Positions 52,758-61,651 of a stretch of 64,000 bases of DNA are shown here, one piece after another. Origin of the DNA: Sporosarcina aquimarina (GTDB taxonomy: Bacteria; Bacillota; Bacilli; Bacillales_A; Planococcaceae); the NCBI RefSeq assembly GCF_023715615.1, contig NZ_JAMBOM010000002.1:124001-188000 (forward strand), given 5' to 3'. How positions within the stretch are numbered: the first letter of the stretch is position 1; each line of letters opens with the position of its first letter. The notes beneath the pieces are model-generated. The model was not told the origin of the DNA, made no database searches, and saw only the letters and a program-made list of their open reading frames with translations. The translations under genes were made by a program, and so were the position numbers.

Positions 52758-53711
52758 CTATATTAACGTTGTGTAACGACTGCCTCGTCCCTCCCCCTGC
52801 TTTTTAACCTTTGAGCGAGCAAGCATTCTTTTTGCAGTGTGGCGATTAGTGATTCCTGTGAACTCACAAAACTTTCGATTGGTCAGAGGTCCGGACATTA
52901 GCATAAACCAATCGATTACCGCATTTTGGTGACTCCCAATTTCACGTACACCGCAGACTTGGCAATCCCATCGCAAGTCGCACCATCTCATAATTGCTGG
53001 AATTTCACATTTTGAACAAAATACCCCTCCCCTAATATCATGCTCAGCTATGTTATATCGTAAAGTTATTGGATAAGGATTGTATTCCTTATGTCCGCGC
53101 GCTAGCGCTTTTGCAATTCTTGCAATATCCCGTTCCTCAAAAATCTGTTGCTGTGGGGTCAATGAACGGAAATAAGTAGGTGCCTCATAGGCAGTAATTA
53201 CTTCCATAGATGTTTTTTCTTCAATAAACATTTCATTGTTATAGGCAAACACAATGAGCCCCTTCACCTTTATATGCACATTCCTGCTAGCTAACCACTT
53301 TTCGAGAAACTGAATTTTACGTTCCACTTCTGCAATTGGGCTTCGGAATAGCAACCGTGTTTCGTCGGGCAGCTGCTTCATAAATTGTGTCGGCTTGGCT
53401 TTAATGAAAATTTTATCGGCAATGTTTTTTATTTCCGAAATGATGATGGAGTCTGGTGTGATGAAAAGTGAGTCGATTTGAAAATGGACACCTTCGTGTT
53501 GTAGGAAAAGATCGTGGAGTATGGCGTGTGGATAGTCAGTCCGGACTTCTTTCATGTAGCGATCGTATTCTTGCTCGCCTCCGTATCCGGCACGGATTTT
53601 ATACAGCTCATTCTGGATGTATTCGTATTTCTCATGTGTTGGTGAAAGACGTTTCTCTAAAGCTTGTAGCCCACTTAATAGTCGTGGCTTGGTTCGATGT
53701 TTATAGATCAA
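52758..53711 (-). CDS. NERD-domain protein with zinc ribbon and C-terminal helix-turn-helix-like region
   Basis: A 317-residue protein. Residues ~30-170 are a nuclease-related (NERD) domain: GGEQEYDRYMKEVRTDYPHA, FQIDSLFITPDSIIISEIKN, the last with the D-x-n-E-I-K type metal site. A zinc-ribbon-like cluster follows (Cys232, Cys235, Cys250, Cys253), then a helical segment (KFCEFTGITNRHTAKRMLAR) resembling a helix-turn-helix. TTG at 53711 has AAAGGGGTG six bases upstream; an earlier in-frame ATG lacks one. NERD proteins are thought to process DNA. The gene is bracketed by arrays B and C. Confidence 0.8.
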   Translation of the reverse strand: MIYKHRTKPRLLSGLQALEKRLSPTHEKYEYIQNELYKIRAGYGGEQEYDRYMKEVRTDYPHAILHDLFLQHEGVHFQIDSLFITPDSIIISEIKNIADKIFIKAKPTQFMKQLPDETRLLFRSPIAEVERKIQFLEKWLASRNVHIKVKGLIVFAYNNEMFIEEKTSMEVITAYEAPTYFRSLTPQQQIFEERDIARIAKALARGHKEYNPYPITLRYNIAEHDIRGGVFCSKCEIPAIMRWCDLRWDCQVCGVREIGSHQNAVIDWFMLMSGPLTNRKFCEFTGITNRHTAKRMLARSKVKKQGEGRGSRYTTLI

Positions 53712-53902
53712 TAGCGTCACCCCTTTTTTCTTTAGTGTAGCGGATCTTCCAGAGGAGAGGAAGGCTTTGTTCGAAAATAGCATTATCACGTTTTTGACAC
53801 AATTCACTTTCCGCTTATAGTTTTAGAGATAGTCAGGGATTAATTGGTCGCGAGTTCAATGAAGGTTAAACCTTAATGTAGTCCCGCGACAATGGAGCTA
53901 TT

Positions 53903-54357
53903 GGAACGGGCGGATCGACTTCCGTAACGGGCGGGTTGACTTCCGTAACGAGCGGGTTCCGGCTCAAAACGAGCGGGTCGACTTCCATAACGAGCGGGTT
54001 CCGACTCAAAACGGCCGGTTGACTTCCTTAACTAGCGGGTTCCGACTCAAAACGGGCGGGTCGACTTCCGAAACGAGCGGGTTCCGACTCAAAACGGGCG
54101 GGTTGACTTCCGTAACGAGCGGGTTCCAACTCAAAACGGGCGGGTTGACTTCCTTAACGAGCGGGTTCCGACTCAAAACGGGCGGGTCGACTTCCGAAAC
54201 GAGCGGGTTCCGGCTCAAAACGGGCGGGTTGATTTCCTTAACGAGCGGGTTCCGGCTCAAAACGGGCGGGTCGACTTCCATAACGAGCGGGTTCCGACTC
54301 AAAACGGGCGGGTCGACTTCCGAAACGAGCGGGTTCCGGCTCAAAACGGGCGGGTTC
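53903..54357. repeat. Alternating GAGCGGGT/GGGCGGGT array C (about 455 bp)
   Basis: About 11 repeats of a 42-bp unit, halves AACGAGCGGGTTCCGACTC and AAAACGGGCGGGTCGACTTC, again alternating A/G in the core (CGAGCG, CGGGCG). The spacers differ from those of array B (ACTCAAAA and GACTTCCG), so only the core motif and the 21-bp phase are shared. It lies between the pheT end and the start of the NERD gene. Confidence 0.9.
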
Positions 54358-54380
54358 ATCGTGAAAGTTCGTATACACAA

Positions 54381-54425
54381 AAAAGAGAGGGAGAACCAGC
54401 AATCCGCCGGTTCTCCCTCTCTTTT
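54381..54425 (-). terminator. Terminator of pheST
   Basis: Perfect 17-bp arms (AAAAGAGAGGGAGAACC, 54381-54397, with its complement at 54409-54425), followed by T-rich sequence on the minus strand, 10 bases after the pheT stop. Confidence 0.9.
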
Positions 54426-54434
54426 CATCTAGAT

Positions 54435-56846
54435 TTATCCTCGTAGCACTGCGCCTGATTTTTCTTTCAGTGCAGCGAGTACTTTGTCGTGACGCGTGAC
54501 CACTTCCTCGTCAGTCAGCGTGCGATCTGCATCGAAATACGTCAACGAAAATGCGAGTGACTTCATGCCTTCATCCACTTTGTCGCCTTCGTACAAGTCG
54601 AACACAGTTACATCTTTCAACAACTTGCCACCCGCTTCTTGGATGATTTCCATCAAGCTACCAGCAGCCTCGTCTTTTGAAACAACTAGGGCGATATCAC
54701 GTGACATCGAAGGATAGCGTGGAACTTGCTCATATACGAGTGCTTCAGCTGATTCAGCAAGCAGCAACGCTAAGTTTATCTCAGTCACATATGTTTCTTT
54801 CAAATCGCGTTTTTTCTGTTCAGATGGGTGCAATTGACCGAGTACACCAACTACCTCACCATTCAACAAGATGTCCGCTGTTCTACCTGGATGCAAGCCG
54901 TCATGAGTTGCTTTCGTATACGTTACTTTCTCAGTAAGACCGAGTGTATCCATTAGCCCTTCGATGATCCCCTTCATCACGAAGAAATCGACTTTCTTAT
55001 TTTCTTGTTGCCATGCGTGATTCACCCATTTTCCAGTTATCACCGCAGCGACATGACCTACTTCTTTAGGGAGTCCGTCCTCTTGCGTTCCTAGGAACAC
55101 CGAACCCGTCTCATATAGTGAAACCGTGTCAATGCGACGCGCTACGTTGTAAGTCGTTGCCTCCAGCAGATGTGGAAGCAAGCTTTGGCGCAATACGCTT
55201 CGATCTTCACTCATCGGCATTAGAAGCTCTGTTACCGGAGCTGTCTCCAGTGCAAAGCTTTGGGATTCCGCCCTCGAAGTTAGTGAATACGTGATTGCCT
55301 GATAAAGACCCGCACTCTCCAAATAGCGACGAACGAGACGTCGTTTTTCCTGGAAACTGCTCAATCCTCCTGGAACACTCTCACCAATCGGCAGTGTCAT
55401 CGGAATTTCATCGTACCCATAAAGACGTGCAATTTCTTCGATCAAATCCTCTTTAATGCGCAAATCTTGTCTACGTGTAGGAGCATCCACGATTAATTGT
55501 CCATTGGCTGCTTCTACAGGGATTTGTAGACGTTCTAGAATTGAAACCATTTCGTCCATTGGAATCTTCATTCCCAAACGACGATTTACATAATCTGGTG
55601 ATAATATGATGCGCACGGATTCTTTATTCAACTCATCGAATTGAACCGATCCCGCTAACACCTCTCCTCCAGCCAACTCTGACAGTAATTGAGCCGCACG
55701 TTCTGCTGCTTCTGCAACGCGGTTCGGGTCTACTCCTTTTTCTAAACGAGTACTTGCATCACTGCGTAAGCCGACGTCTTTCGAAGTTTTACGAACTGAT
55801 GCAGGCGCAAAATAAGCTGATTCAATGACAACTGTTGTCGTGCCATCATAAACTTCTGAATTCGCACCTCCCATAACTCCTGCAAGTGCAACTGGCTCTT
55901 TGCCATTTGTAATAACGAGTTGACCTGCACGCAACGTACGCTCGACGTCATCTAGTGTCGTAATCTTTTCACCTTCAACAGCGTGACGAACGACAATTTC
56001 TTTCGTTGCAAGACGATCGTAGTCAAACGCGTGCAAAGGCTGACCGTACTCAAGCAAAACAAAGTTTGTAATGTCGACAACGTTGTTATGAGGACGGACC
56101 CCTGCAGCCATTAAGTAGTTTTGAAGCCATAGTGGCGATTCTGCTACTTTGACATTTTTTACGACTTTTGCAATGTACATCGGGTTGTCTTCTTTCGCTT
56201 CTACTTTCAGCTTTAAGAAGTCTTCTGCTTTTTCGTTTGAAGCTGTGTACTCAATCTTCGGAAGCTTGACATCTTGTGATAAAATTGCACCGACTTCATA
56301 CGCAACACCTAGCATACTAAGTGCGTCCGCGCGATTCGGTGTTAAATCGAATTCCAAGATGACATCATCTAATCCGAGTAATGAAAGCGCATCTGTTCCT
56401 GGTTTAGCATCAGCTGGTAGTACATAAATACCTTCTGCATAAGCTTTTGCGACCGTCTTCCCTTCAACACCAAGCTCTTGAAGAGAACAGATCATGCCGT
56501 TTGATACTTCTCCGCGCAGTTTTGCTTTTTTAATCTTCATGCCACCTGGCAATTTAGCGCCAGGAAGTGCGGCAATAATGTTTTGTCCTGCGGCTACGTT
56601 CGGTGCACCACAAATAATTTGAACCGTTTCTTCACCGACGTTCACTTGGCAAATATTTAATTTGTCTGCTTCCGGATGCTTTTCACATGATTCAACGTGT
56701 CCGACGACAATGTTGGTCAACCCTTCAGAACGGTCGATAATCGTATCGACTTCAATGCCCGCACGTGTAATCTTTTCAGCAAGATCCGCAGGTGCGATGC
56801 CTTTTGTATCTACATAGTTTTCTAGCCATTTCGTTGATACGTACAT
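54435..56846 (-). CDS. pheT: Phenylalanine-tRNA ligase beta subunit
   Basis: An 803-residue subunit of the alpha2-beta2 synthetase. Domains: OB-fold tRNA-binding at ~40-150 (VVGHVESCEKHPEADKLNIC), B3/B4 editing at ~210-390, B5 at ~405-475 (DYVNRRLGMKIP; LYGYDEIP), and a ferredoxin-like anticodon-binding domain at ~710-803 (RYPSMSRDIALVV; SLTYFDADRTLTDEEV). It follows pheS by 12 bases. Length is normal. Confidence 0.97.
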   Translation of the reverse strand: MYVSTKWLENYVDTKGIAPADLAEKITRAGIEVDTIIDRSEGLTNIVVGHVESCEKHPEADKLNICQVNVGEETVQIICGAPNVAAGQNIIAALPGAKLPGGMKIKKAKLRGEVSNGMICSLQELGVEGKTVAKAYAEGIYVLPADAKPGTDALSLLGLDDVILEFDLTPNRADALSMLGVAYEVGAILSQDVKLPKIEYTASNEKAEDFLKLKVEAKEDNPMYIAKVVKNVKVAESPLWLQNYLMAAGVRPHNNVVDITNFVLLEYGQPLHAFDYDRLATKEIVVRHAVEGEKITTLDDVERTLRAGQLVITNGKEPVALAGVMGGANSEVYDGTTTVVIESAYFAPASVRKTSKDVGLRSDASTRLEKGVDPNRVAEAAERAAQLLSELAGGEVLAGSVQFDELNKESVRIILSPDYVNRRLGMKIPMDEMVSILERLQIPVEAANGQLIVDAPTRRQDLRIKEDLIEEIARLYGYDEIPMTLPIGESVPGGLSSFQEKRRLVRRYLESAGLYQAITYSLTSRAESQSFALETAPVTELLMPMSEDRSVLRQSLLPHLLEATTYNVARRIDTVSLYETGSVFLGTQEDGLPKEVGHVAAVITGKWVNHAWQQENKKVDFFVMKGIIEGLMDTLGLTEKVTYTKATHDGLHPGRTADILLNGEVVGVLGQLHPSEQKKRDLKETYVTEINLALLLAESAEALVYEQVPRYPSMSRDIALVVSKDEAAGSLMEIIQEAGGKLLKDVTVFDLYEGDKVDEGMKSLAFSLTYFDADRTLTDEEVVTRHDKVLAALKEKSGAVLRG

Positions 56847-56858
56847 GGGGTCTCCTCC

Positions 56859-57896
56859 TTACACTTCTGTGCGGTTAAATTGTGATATAAATCTCATATC
56901 GTTTGTAAAGAAATGACGAATGTCTTCAACGCCATACTTCAGCATAGCAATTCGTTCTGGTCCCATGCCGAACGCAAATCCAGTGAATACTGTAGGGTCA
57001 TATCCAGCCATTTCAAGTACATTCGGATGCACCATACCAGAACCAAGAATTTCAATCCAGCCAGTTTTCTTACAGACGTTACAGCCTGATCCACCACATT
57101 TGAAGCACGAGATGTCCATTTCAACAGAAGGCTCTGTGAATGGGAAGAAGCTTGGACGAAGACGGATTTCCCGTTCTTCACCGAACATCTTTTTCGCAAA
57201 TAACGCGAGTGTCCCTTTCAAGTCGCTCATACGAATGTCTTCGCCTACGACAAGACCTTCAATTTGTGTGAATTGGTGAGAGTGTGTCGCGTCATCGCTA
57301 TCACGGCGGTACACTTTACCTGGGCAAATAATTTTGATTGGCTCTCCTTTTTTAGCGGCCATTGTCCGCGCTTGCACAGGGGACGTATGGGTACGGAGCA
57401 AAACATCTTCCGTGATGTAAAATGAATCCTGCATATCGCGTGCTGGATGACCTTTTGGTAGGTTCAACGCTTCAAAGTTGTAGTAGTCTTGTTCCACTTC
57501 GGGACCTTCCGCCACTTCATATCCCATACTGATGAAGAAGTCCTCAATATCTTCAACGACACGTGTCAGTGGGTGGTGATTGCCGAGTTTAACGGGTCTA
57601 CCTGGAAGTGTAATATCGATTGTTTCTTTTTCAAGTTTTTCATTAACGGCTTGCTGTTCTAGCAGTTCCATTTTTTCTTCTAGAGAAGTTGTAACGGTTT
57701 CACGAACGACATTAACGAGTGCTCCCATTTTAGGACGTTCCTCTGCAGGAAGTTTCCCCATTCCTTTTAGGAGGTCGGTAATCGGCCCCTTTTTCCCTAG
57801 ATAAGCTACACGCACGTCGTTTAGCTCTTTTACTGACGGCGCGTCTTCAATTTTCTGCAGTGCTTCTTGTTTTAACTGTTCCAGCTGCTGCTCCAT
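56859..57896 (-). CDS. pheS: Phenylalanine-tRNA ligase alpha subunit
   Basis: A 345-residue catalytic subunit charging tRNA-Phe. Class II motifs: motif 2 region [25 protein letters not shown], and motif 3 [20 protein letters not shown]; a zinc-like [17 protein letters not shown] cluster lies before motif 3. The ATG at 57896 has AAAGGAG seven bases upstream and is preferred to ATG at 57902. Controlled by the upstream T-box. Confidence 0.97.
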   Translation of the reverse strand: MEQQLEQLKQEALQKIEDAPSVKELNDVRVAYLGKKGPITDLLKGMGKLPAEERPKMGALVNVVRETVTTSLEEKMELLEQQAVNEKLEKETIDITLPGRPVKLGNHHPLTRVVEDIEDFFISMGYEVAEGPEVEQDYYNFEALNLPKGHPARDMQDSFYITEDVLLRTHTSPVQARTMAAKKGEPIKIICPGKVYRRDSDDATHSHQFTQIEGLVVGEDIRMSDLKGTLALFAKKMFGEEREIRLRPSFFPFTEPSVEMDISCFKCGGSGCNVCKKTGWIEILGSGMVHPNVLEMAGYDPTVFTGFAFGMGPERIAMLKYGVEDIRHFFTNDMRFISQFNRTEV

Positions 57897-57949
57897 TGTC
57901 ATTCTCCTTTCAAAATAGCTTAGTTCAATAAAAAGCTTAACAAAATAAA

Positions 57950-58190
57950 AACTCGTCCCCTAAAAAAGGGACGAGGACGAATTCGCGGTACCACCCTGAT
58001 TATCATGCCGTTCGTGCACATGATCACTCAACTTCGGAATAACGGTCCGTAGCCGGCTCATCTTTACAGCGTATGCTGGTCCTGATGGCAGTTCGCGGGG
58101 TGAACGGTAACAGTTTCGACCATCCATACTTTCAGTCAAGGTATGGACTCCCTAGCGTCAAATCATCTGTTTCCTCTTCCCGGTCAACAC
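57950..58190 (-). promoter_or_regulatory. T-box leader of pheST
   Basis: On the minus strand, the conserved T-box core GGGTGGTACCGCG (57983-57996 region) is followed by the terminator stem CGTCCTCGTCCC/GGGGACGAG and TTTTTATTTT. A stem I-like region lies upstream with AGGGAG; a TTC at 58102-58104 within CCGTTCACC is a candidate phenylalanine specifier. Uncharged tRNA-Phe should stabilise the antiterminator and switch on pheST. The specifier choice is tentative. Confidence 0.9.
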
Positions 58191-58222
58191 TTTTGTTGTC
58201 TGTTGCTCTTGTATACTACATC

Positions 58223-58251
58223 AGTATAGCTGAATCTGCTTCACACTTCAA
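58223..58251 (-). promoter_or_regulatory. Sigma-A promoter of pheST
   Basis: Minus-strand TTGAAG, 17 bases, TATACT, upstream of the T-box leader. Confidence 0.75.
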
Positions 58252-58263
58252 TACTTGAACGGC

Positions 58264-59028
58264 TTAACGACGTCCGTATGTGTAGAGTAAGATGCCCGCT
58301 GCGACTGCAACGTTCAACGATTCTGCTTCACCATACAATGGAATCTTGACGATCGTATCCGCTTGTTCCAGGTATTCATCCGAAACTCCAGCGCCTTCGT
58401 TCCCCATTAGAAGTGCAAACGCAGGCATTGCGTCCACTGTAAAATGATCTTTCGCTTGTGACAGACCTGTTCCGATCACTTGCAGACCGCCTAGTTTTGC
58501 ACGTTCGATCCATTCACTCAAATCCCCTTTTACGATTGGAATATGGAAATGGGAACCTTGCCCAGAACGAACTGTTTTCGGGTTAAAAGGATCGGCACAC
58601 CCCTTACCAAGAATCACAGCGTCCATTCCAGCAGCATCTGCTGTACGGATCATGGTCCCTATATTGCCTGGATCTTGGACTGCATCAATATATAGAAGCC
58701 GTTTCCATTCTAAATACAGGTCTTCTGAAGGAATCGGCTGTTTGCAGTGTGCGAAAATTCCTTGTGGATGCTCGGTTTCTGAGATTTCAGCGGCTACTGC
58801 TTTCGTCATTTCAATGATTTGAATCGAAGACTCTTCCAACTCAAATGGAATTTCAACATCTTCTCGGAACATGATATGGAGTACGGTGCCTTCAGTCTTT
58901 AATGCTTCCTCAACTAGATGATGACCTTCGATGATAAATTCTTCTGACCGTTCGCGTTCTTTCTTTGTCGTAACAAGTTTTTTCCAATGTTTCACAAGTG
59001 CATTTTGTGTGGATTCAATACGTTTCAT
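58264..59028 (-). CDS. ysgA: TrmH/SpoU-family RNA 2'-O-methyltransferase (YsgA)
   Basis: A 254-residue SPOUT methyltransferase with an N-terminal L30e-like substrate domain (residues ~5-95) and a C-terminal trefoil-knot domain: VQDPGNIGTMIRTADAAGMD, LLMGNEGAGVSDEYLEQADT and IPLYGEAESLNVAVAAGILL are motifs 1-3. It modifies a ribose in rRNA or tRNA; the site is unknown. It lies between pheS and sspI, as in B. subtilis. Confidence 0.92.
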   Translation of the reverse strand: MKRIESTQNALVKHWKKLVTTKKERERSEEFIIEGHHLVEEALKTEGTVLHIMFREDVEIPFELEESSIQIIEMTKAVAAEISETEHPQGIFAHCKQPIPSEDLYLEWKRLLYIDAVQDPGNIGTMIRTADAAGMDAVILGKGCADPFNPKTVRSGQGSHFHIPIVKGDLSEWIERAKLGGLQVIGTGLSQAKDHFTVDAMPAFALLMGNEGAGVSDEYLEQADTIVKIPLYGEAESLNVAVAAGILLYTYGRR

Positions 59029-59059
59029 AGTGTGGGATAACTTCCTTTTTTCTTTTCAG

Positions 59060-59091
59060 TGTATCAAAGACAAGCCCACTTGGCGATACTA
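59060..59091 (+). promoter_or_regulatory. Sigma F/G-type promoter of sspI
   Basis: TGTATC, 18 bases, then CGATACTA, near the forespore consensus TGHATA-N18-CATNNTA. It lies 32 bases before the sspI ATG. Confidence 0.6.
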
Positions 59092-59122
59092 AACTCAAGT
59101 ACGCGGAAAGGAGGTCAGATGA

Positions 59123-59335
59123 ATGAATTTTCAAATCAGGGATGCTATTACAGCTAATATGACAGATAACAAAGCACAAGACATTCGCGGGGTTGTCGAT
59201 GACGCGATTGCACGTGGTGAAGAACATCTGCTTCCTGGCTTAGGCGTGTTCTTTGAGAAATTGTGGCAACGCGCAGATGATCAGGAGAAATTGAAGATCA
59301 CAGGAGAACTCGAGCACGCATTTGCTGCACAGTGA
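59123..59335 (+). CDS. sspI: Small acid-soluble spore protein I
   Basis: A 70-residue forespore protein. NFQIRDAITANMTDNKAQDI, VDDAIARGEEHLLPGLGVFF and EKLWQRADDQEK match SspI over the full length. AAAGGAGGTCAGATGA precedes ATG. SspI is a minor SASP, not of the alpha/beta DNA-binding class. Forespore expression is expected from the promoter. Confidence 0.96.
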   Translation: MNFQIRDAITANMTDNKAQDIRGVVDDAIARGEEHLLPGLGVFFEKLWQRADDQEKLKITGELEHAFAAQ

Positions 59336-59342
59336 CTCCAAA

Positions 59343-59390
59343 AAAAAGGGGACCGCTAGCCACCTACAAGGTGAAAAGCGATCCCTTTTT
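59343..59390. terminator. Terminator shared by sspI and argF
   Basis: AAAAAGGGGACCGCT pairs with AGCGATCCCTTTTT around an inner CACCT-ACA-AGGTG stem. It lies between the convergent stops. Confidence 0.85.
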
Positions 59391-59398
59391 AGTTCTTA

Positions 59399-60358
59399 TT
59401 ACAGCAACGCAGCAAGCAAAGATTTCTGCGCATGCATGCGGTTTCCTGCTTGTTGAAAAACAACCGAATGTGTTCCGTCGATGACAGATGCGGAAACTTC
59501 TTGACCACGATGCGCGGGTAAACAATGCATGAATGTGTAATCCGATTTTGCGTGGGAAGCGAGTTCGTCGTTGATTTCAAATCCTTCGAAATCTGCAAGT
59601 CGCTGATCTGATTGTTCATCGTCTCCCATACTCACCCACACGTCTGTATACAAAATATCTGCGTTTTTTGCGGCTTCAACAGGATCAGTCAACTGTGTCA
59701 TCGTCACGCCGGATTGTTTGGCTGCTTTTTCGATAGACTTTGTAATAACAGCATCCATTTCATATCCGACAGGTGTAGCGATTGCTGTGTGAATTCCCAT
59801 TTTAGCAGCTGCCATGAGTAGCGAATGTGCGACATTATTGCCGTCTCCAATGTAGACAAGTTTTAATCCCGCAAACTTACCTTTCACTTCTTGAATGGTA
59901 AGTAAATCCGCAAGTGCTTGGCACGGGTGCAATTTATCCGTAAGGCCATTAATGACAGGGATTGTGGCATTGTCTGCGAATTCTTTCACCATTTCATGTG
60001 AGTTTGCGCGGATCATTACTCCGTCTAGATATTCAGAGAATACTTTTGCTGTATCTGCAATTGACTCTCCACGGCCAATTTGTAGTTCAGTCGGATTCAT
60101 CATCAATGCATGCCCACCTAGCTGGAACATGCCCACATCGAACGAAATACGAGTTCGCGTTGAATTCTTTTCAAACACCATTCCGAGAGTTTTCCCTTCA
60201 AGAGGTTTAGTTGCGCCTCCCGCTAAAAAGCCTTTCTTCATTTTTGTTGCTTGATCTAACAAATAGTTAATCTCGTCTGATGAAAAATCCTCTATGGCTA
60301 AAAAGTCTTTTCCCTTCAATTGCTTCTCCATGTATTTCAGTTCGAATGCGCTTGTCAT
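59399..60358 (-). CDS. argF: Ornithine carbamoyltransferase
   Basis: A 319-residue enzyme making citrulline from ornithine and carbamoyl phosphate. Carbamoyl-phosphate site NSTRTRISFDVG, HPCQALADLL, and the ornithine-binding YTDVWVSMG (the S-M-G loop) and MHCLPAHRG are all present. It could be biosynthetic (argF) or catabolic (arcB); no arc genes are near and putative ArgR sites precede it. GGAGG lies before ATG. It is not with other arg genes here. Confidence 0.94.
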   Translation of the reverse strand: MTSAFELKYMEKQLKGKDFLAIEDFSSDEINYLLDQATKMKKGFLAGGATKPLEGKTLGMVFEKNSTRTRISFDVGMFQLGGHALMMNPTELQIGRGESIADTAKVFSEYLDGVMIRANSHEMVKEFADNATIPVINGLTDKLHPCQALADLLTIQEVKGKFAGLKLVYIGDGNNVAHSLLMAAAKMGIHTAIATPVGYEMDAVITKSIEKAAKQSGVTMTQLTDPVEAAKNADILYTDVWVSMGDDEQSDQRLADFEGFEINDELASHAKSDYTFMHCLPAHRGQEVSASVIDGTHSVVFQQAGNRMHAQKSLLAALL

Positions 60359-60371
60359 GTAATCATCCTCC

Positions 60372-60420
60372 GTGAATAAAATTGGTTACTCTCAGTATAA
60401 TTATGAATAATTATAAAGTC
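60372..60420 (-). promoter_or_regulatory. Putative ArgR (ARG box) region upstream of argF
   Basis: Two A+T-rich sites, GTGAATAAAATTGG and TTATGAATAATTATAAAG, resemble the ARG box CATGAATAAAAATTCAAG. The match is partial. Confidence 0.45.
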
Positions 60421-60451
60421 AAATGTATTTTTATACTTTATTGAAAATTAA

Positions 60452-60481
60452 AAGAGGCAGACCAGTGTTGGTCTACCTCTT
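60452..60481 (-). terminator. Terminator of the M42 peptidase gene
   Basis: AAGAGG-TAGACCA and TGGTCTGCCTCTT around ACAC on the minus strand, then TTTAATTTTC; it lies seven bases past the stop. Confidence 0.75.
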
Positions 60482-60487
60482 CCCTTT

Positions 60488-61576
60488 TTATTCAGAAATA
60501 ATCTTATCAACTGTTTCACGATCAAGCTTTTTAATGACTTCCACGATTAGTTTCACAGCGTTTTCGTAGTCGTCGCGGTGAAGCATTGCTGCGTGACTGT
60601 GGATGTAACGAGTCGCTACAGTGATTGCAATGGAAGGAACGCCGTTACCGCTCAAGTGGATTGATCCTGCATCAGTTCCGCCACCTGACATGGAGTCAAA
60701 TTGATATGGAATGCCGTTTTCTTCAGCTGTGTCAACGATAAAGTCACGTAAGCTTTTATGAGCGATCATAGATGCATCATAGAGGATGATTTGTGGACCA
60801 TCTCCCATTTTTGCTGCCGCTTCTTTCGCAGTAACTCCTGGAGTATCCCCAGCGATACCGACGTCAACTGCGATGCCGATATCCGGATTGATTTTATTCG
60901 CTGCAGTTCGAGCACCTCGGAGACCGACTTCTTCTTGAACAGCTCCGACGCTATACAGTGTATTAGGATGTCCTTGTTTGTGTAGTTCTTTCATAACGTC
61001 GATTGCAATTGCACAACCAATGCGGTTATCCCATGCTTTAGCTAGTAAATATTTTTCATTGTTCATGACTGTGAATTCAAAGTAAGGAACGACCATATCT
61101 CCAGGTAAAACGCCCCACTCCATTGCTTCTTCACGGGAAGAAGCACCGATATCGATAAACATATCTTTAATGTCTACTGGTTTTTTGCGTACTTCCGCAG
61201 GTAAAATATGTGGCGGTTTCGAACCGATGATTCCTGTAATGGAATCTCCTTTGCGCGTTACAATTGTCACGCGTTGAGCGAGCATGACTTGTGACCACCA
61301 GCCACCGATTGTTTGGAAGCTCAAGAACCCTTTTTCGTCAATTCTTGAAATCATGAATCCAACTTCATCGAGGTGACCTGCGACCATGATCTTTGGACCA
61401 TCTGCATCGCCAGTATGTTTAGCAATTAATGAACCAAGTCCATCCTGGTCAATCTCATCTGCAAATGGTTCAATATAGCGTTTCATCACGTCACGTGGTT
61501 CACGTTCGTTCCCACCCGTTCCTTTTGCATCGGTTAATTCTTTGAGCATGTGTAGCGTTTCATCCATTTTAGCCAA
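60488..61576 (-). CDS. M42-family aminopeptidase (YsdC-type)
   Basis: A 362-residue dimetal peptidase forming dodecameric TET-like assemblies. Metal ligands appear in [10 protein letters not shown] (His, Asp), WDNRIGC (Asp), QEEVGLRGA (catalytic Glu pair), [10 protein letters not shown] (Asp) and [13 protein letters not shown] (His). TTG at 61576 with GGGGGGCGAAGGA gives MAKMDETL, which corresponds to B. subtilis YsdC; ATG at 61567 is the alternative. It degrades short peptides in the cytosol. Confidence 0.92.
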   Translation of the reverse strand: MAKMDETLHMLKELTDAKGTGGNEREPRDVMKRYIEPFADEIDQDGLGSLIAKHTGDADGPKIMVAGHLDEVGFMISRIDEKGFLSFQTIGGWWSQVMLAQRVTIVTRKGDSITGIIGSKPPHILPAEVRKKPVDIKDMFIDIGASSREEAMEWGVLPGDMVVPYFEFTVMNNEKYLLAKAWDNRIGCAIAIDVMKELHKQGHPNTLYSVGAVQEEVGLRGARTAANKINPDIGIAVDVGIAGDTPGVTAKEAAAKMGDGPQIILYDASMIAHKSLRDFIVDTAEENGIPYQFDSMSGGGTDAGSIHLSGNGVPSIAITVATRYIHSHAAMLHRDDYENAVKLIVEVIKKLDRETVDKIISE

Positions 61577-61651
61577 ATCCTTCGCCCCCCTAAGTAATTA
61601 CGTTCCTAGTATAGTACAAATTATCTTGTTTTCAAAGTATACAGGACATTC

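Noticed and set aside
54006-54432. Repeat proteins in array C (NPPVLSRNPLVSEVD and a plus-strand counterpart)
   Set aside because: Same reason as array B: open frames on both strands are a by-product of the period.
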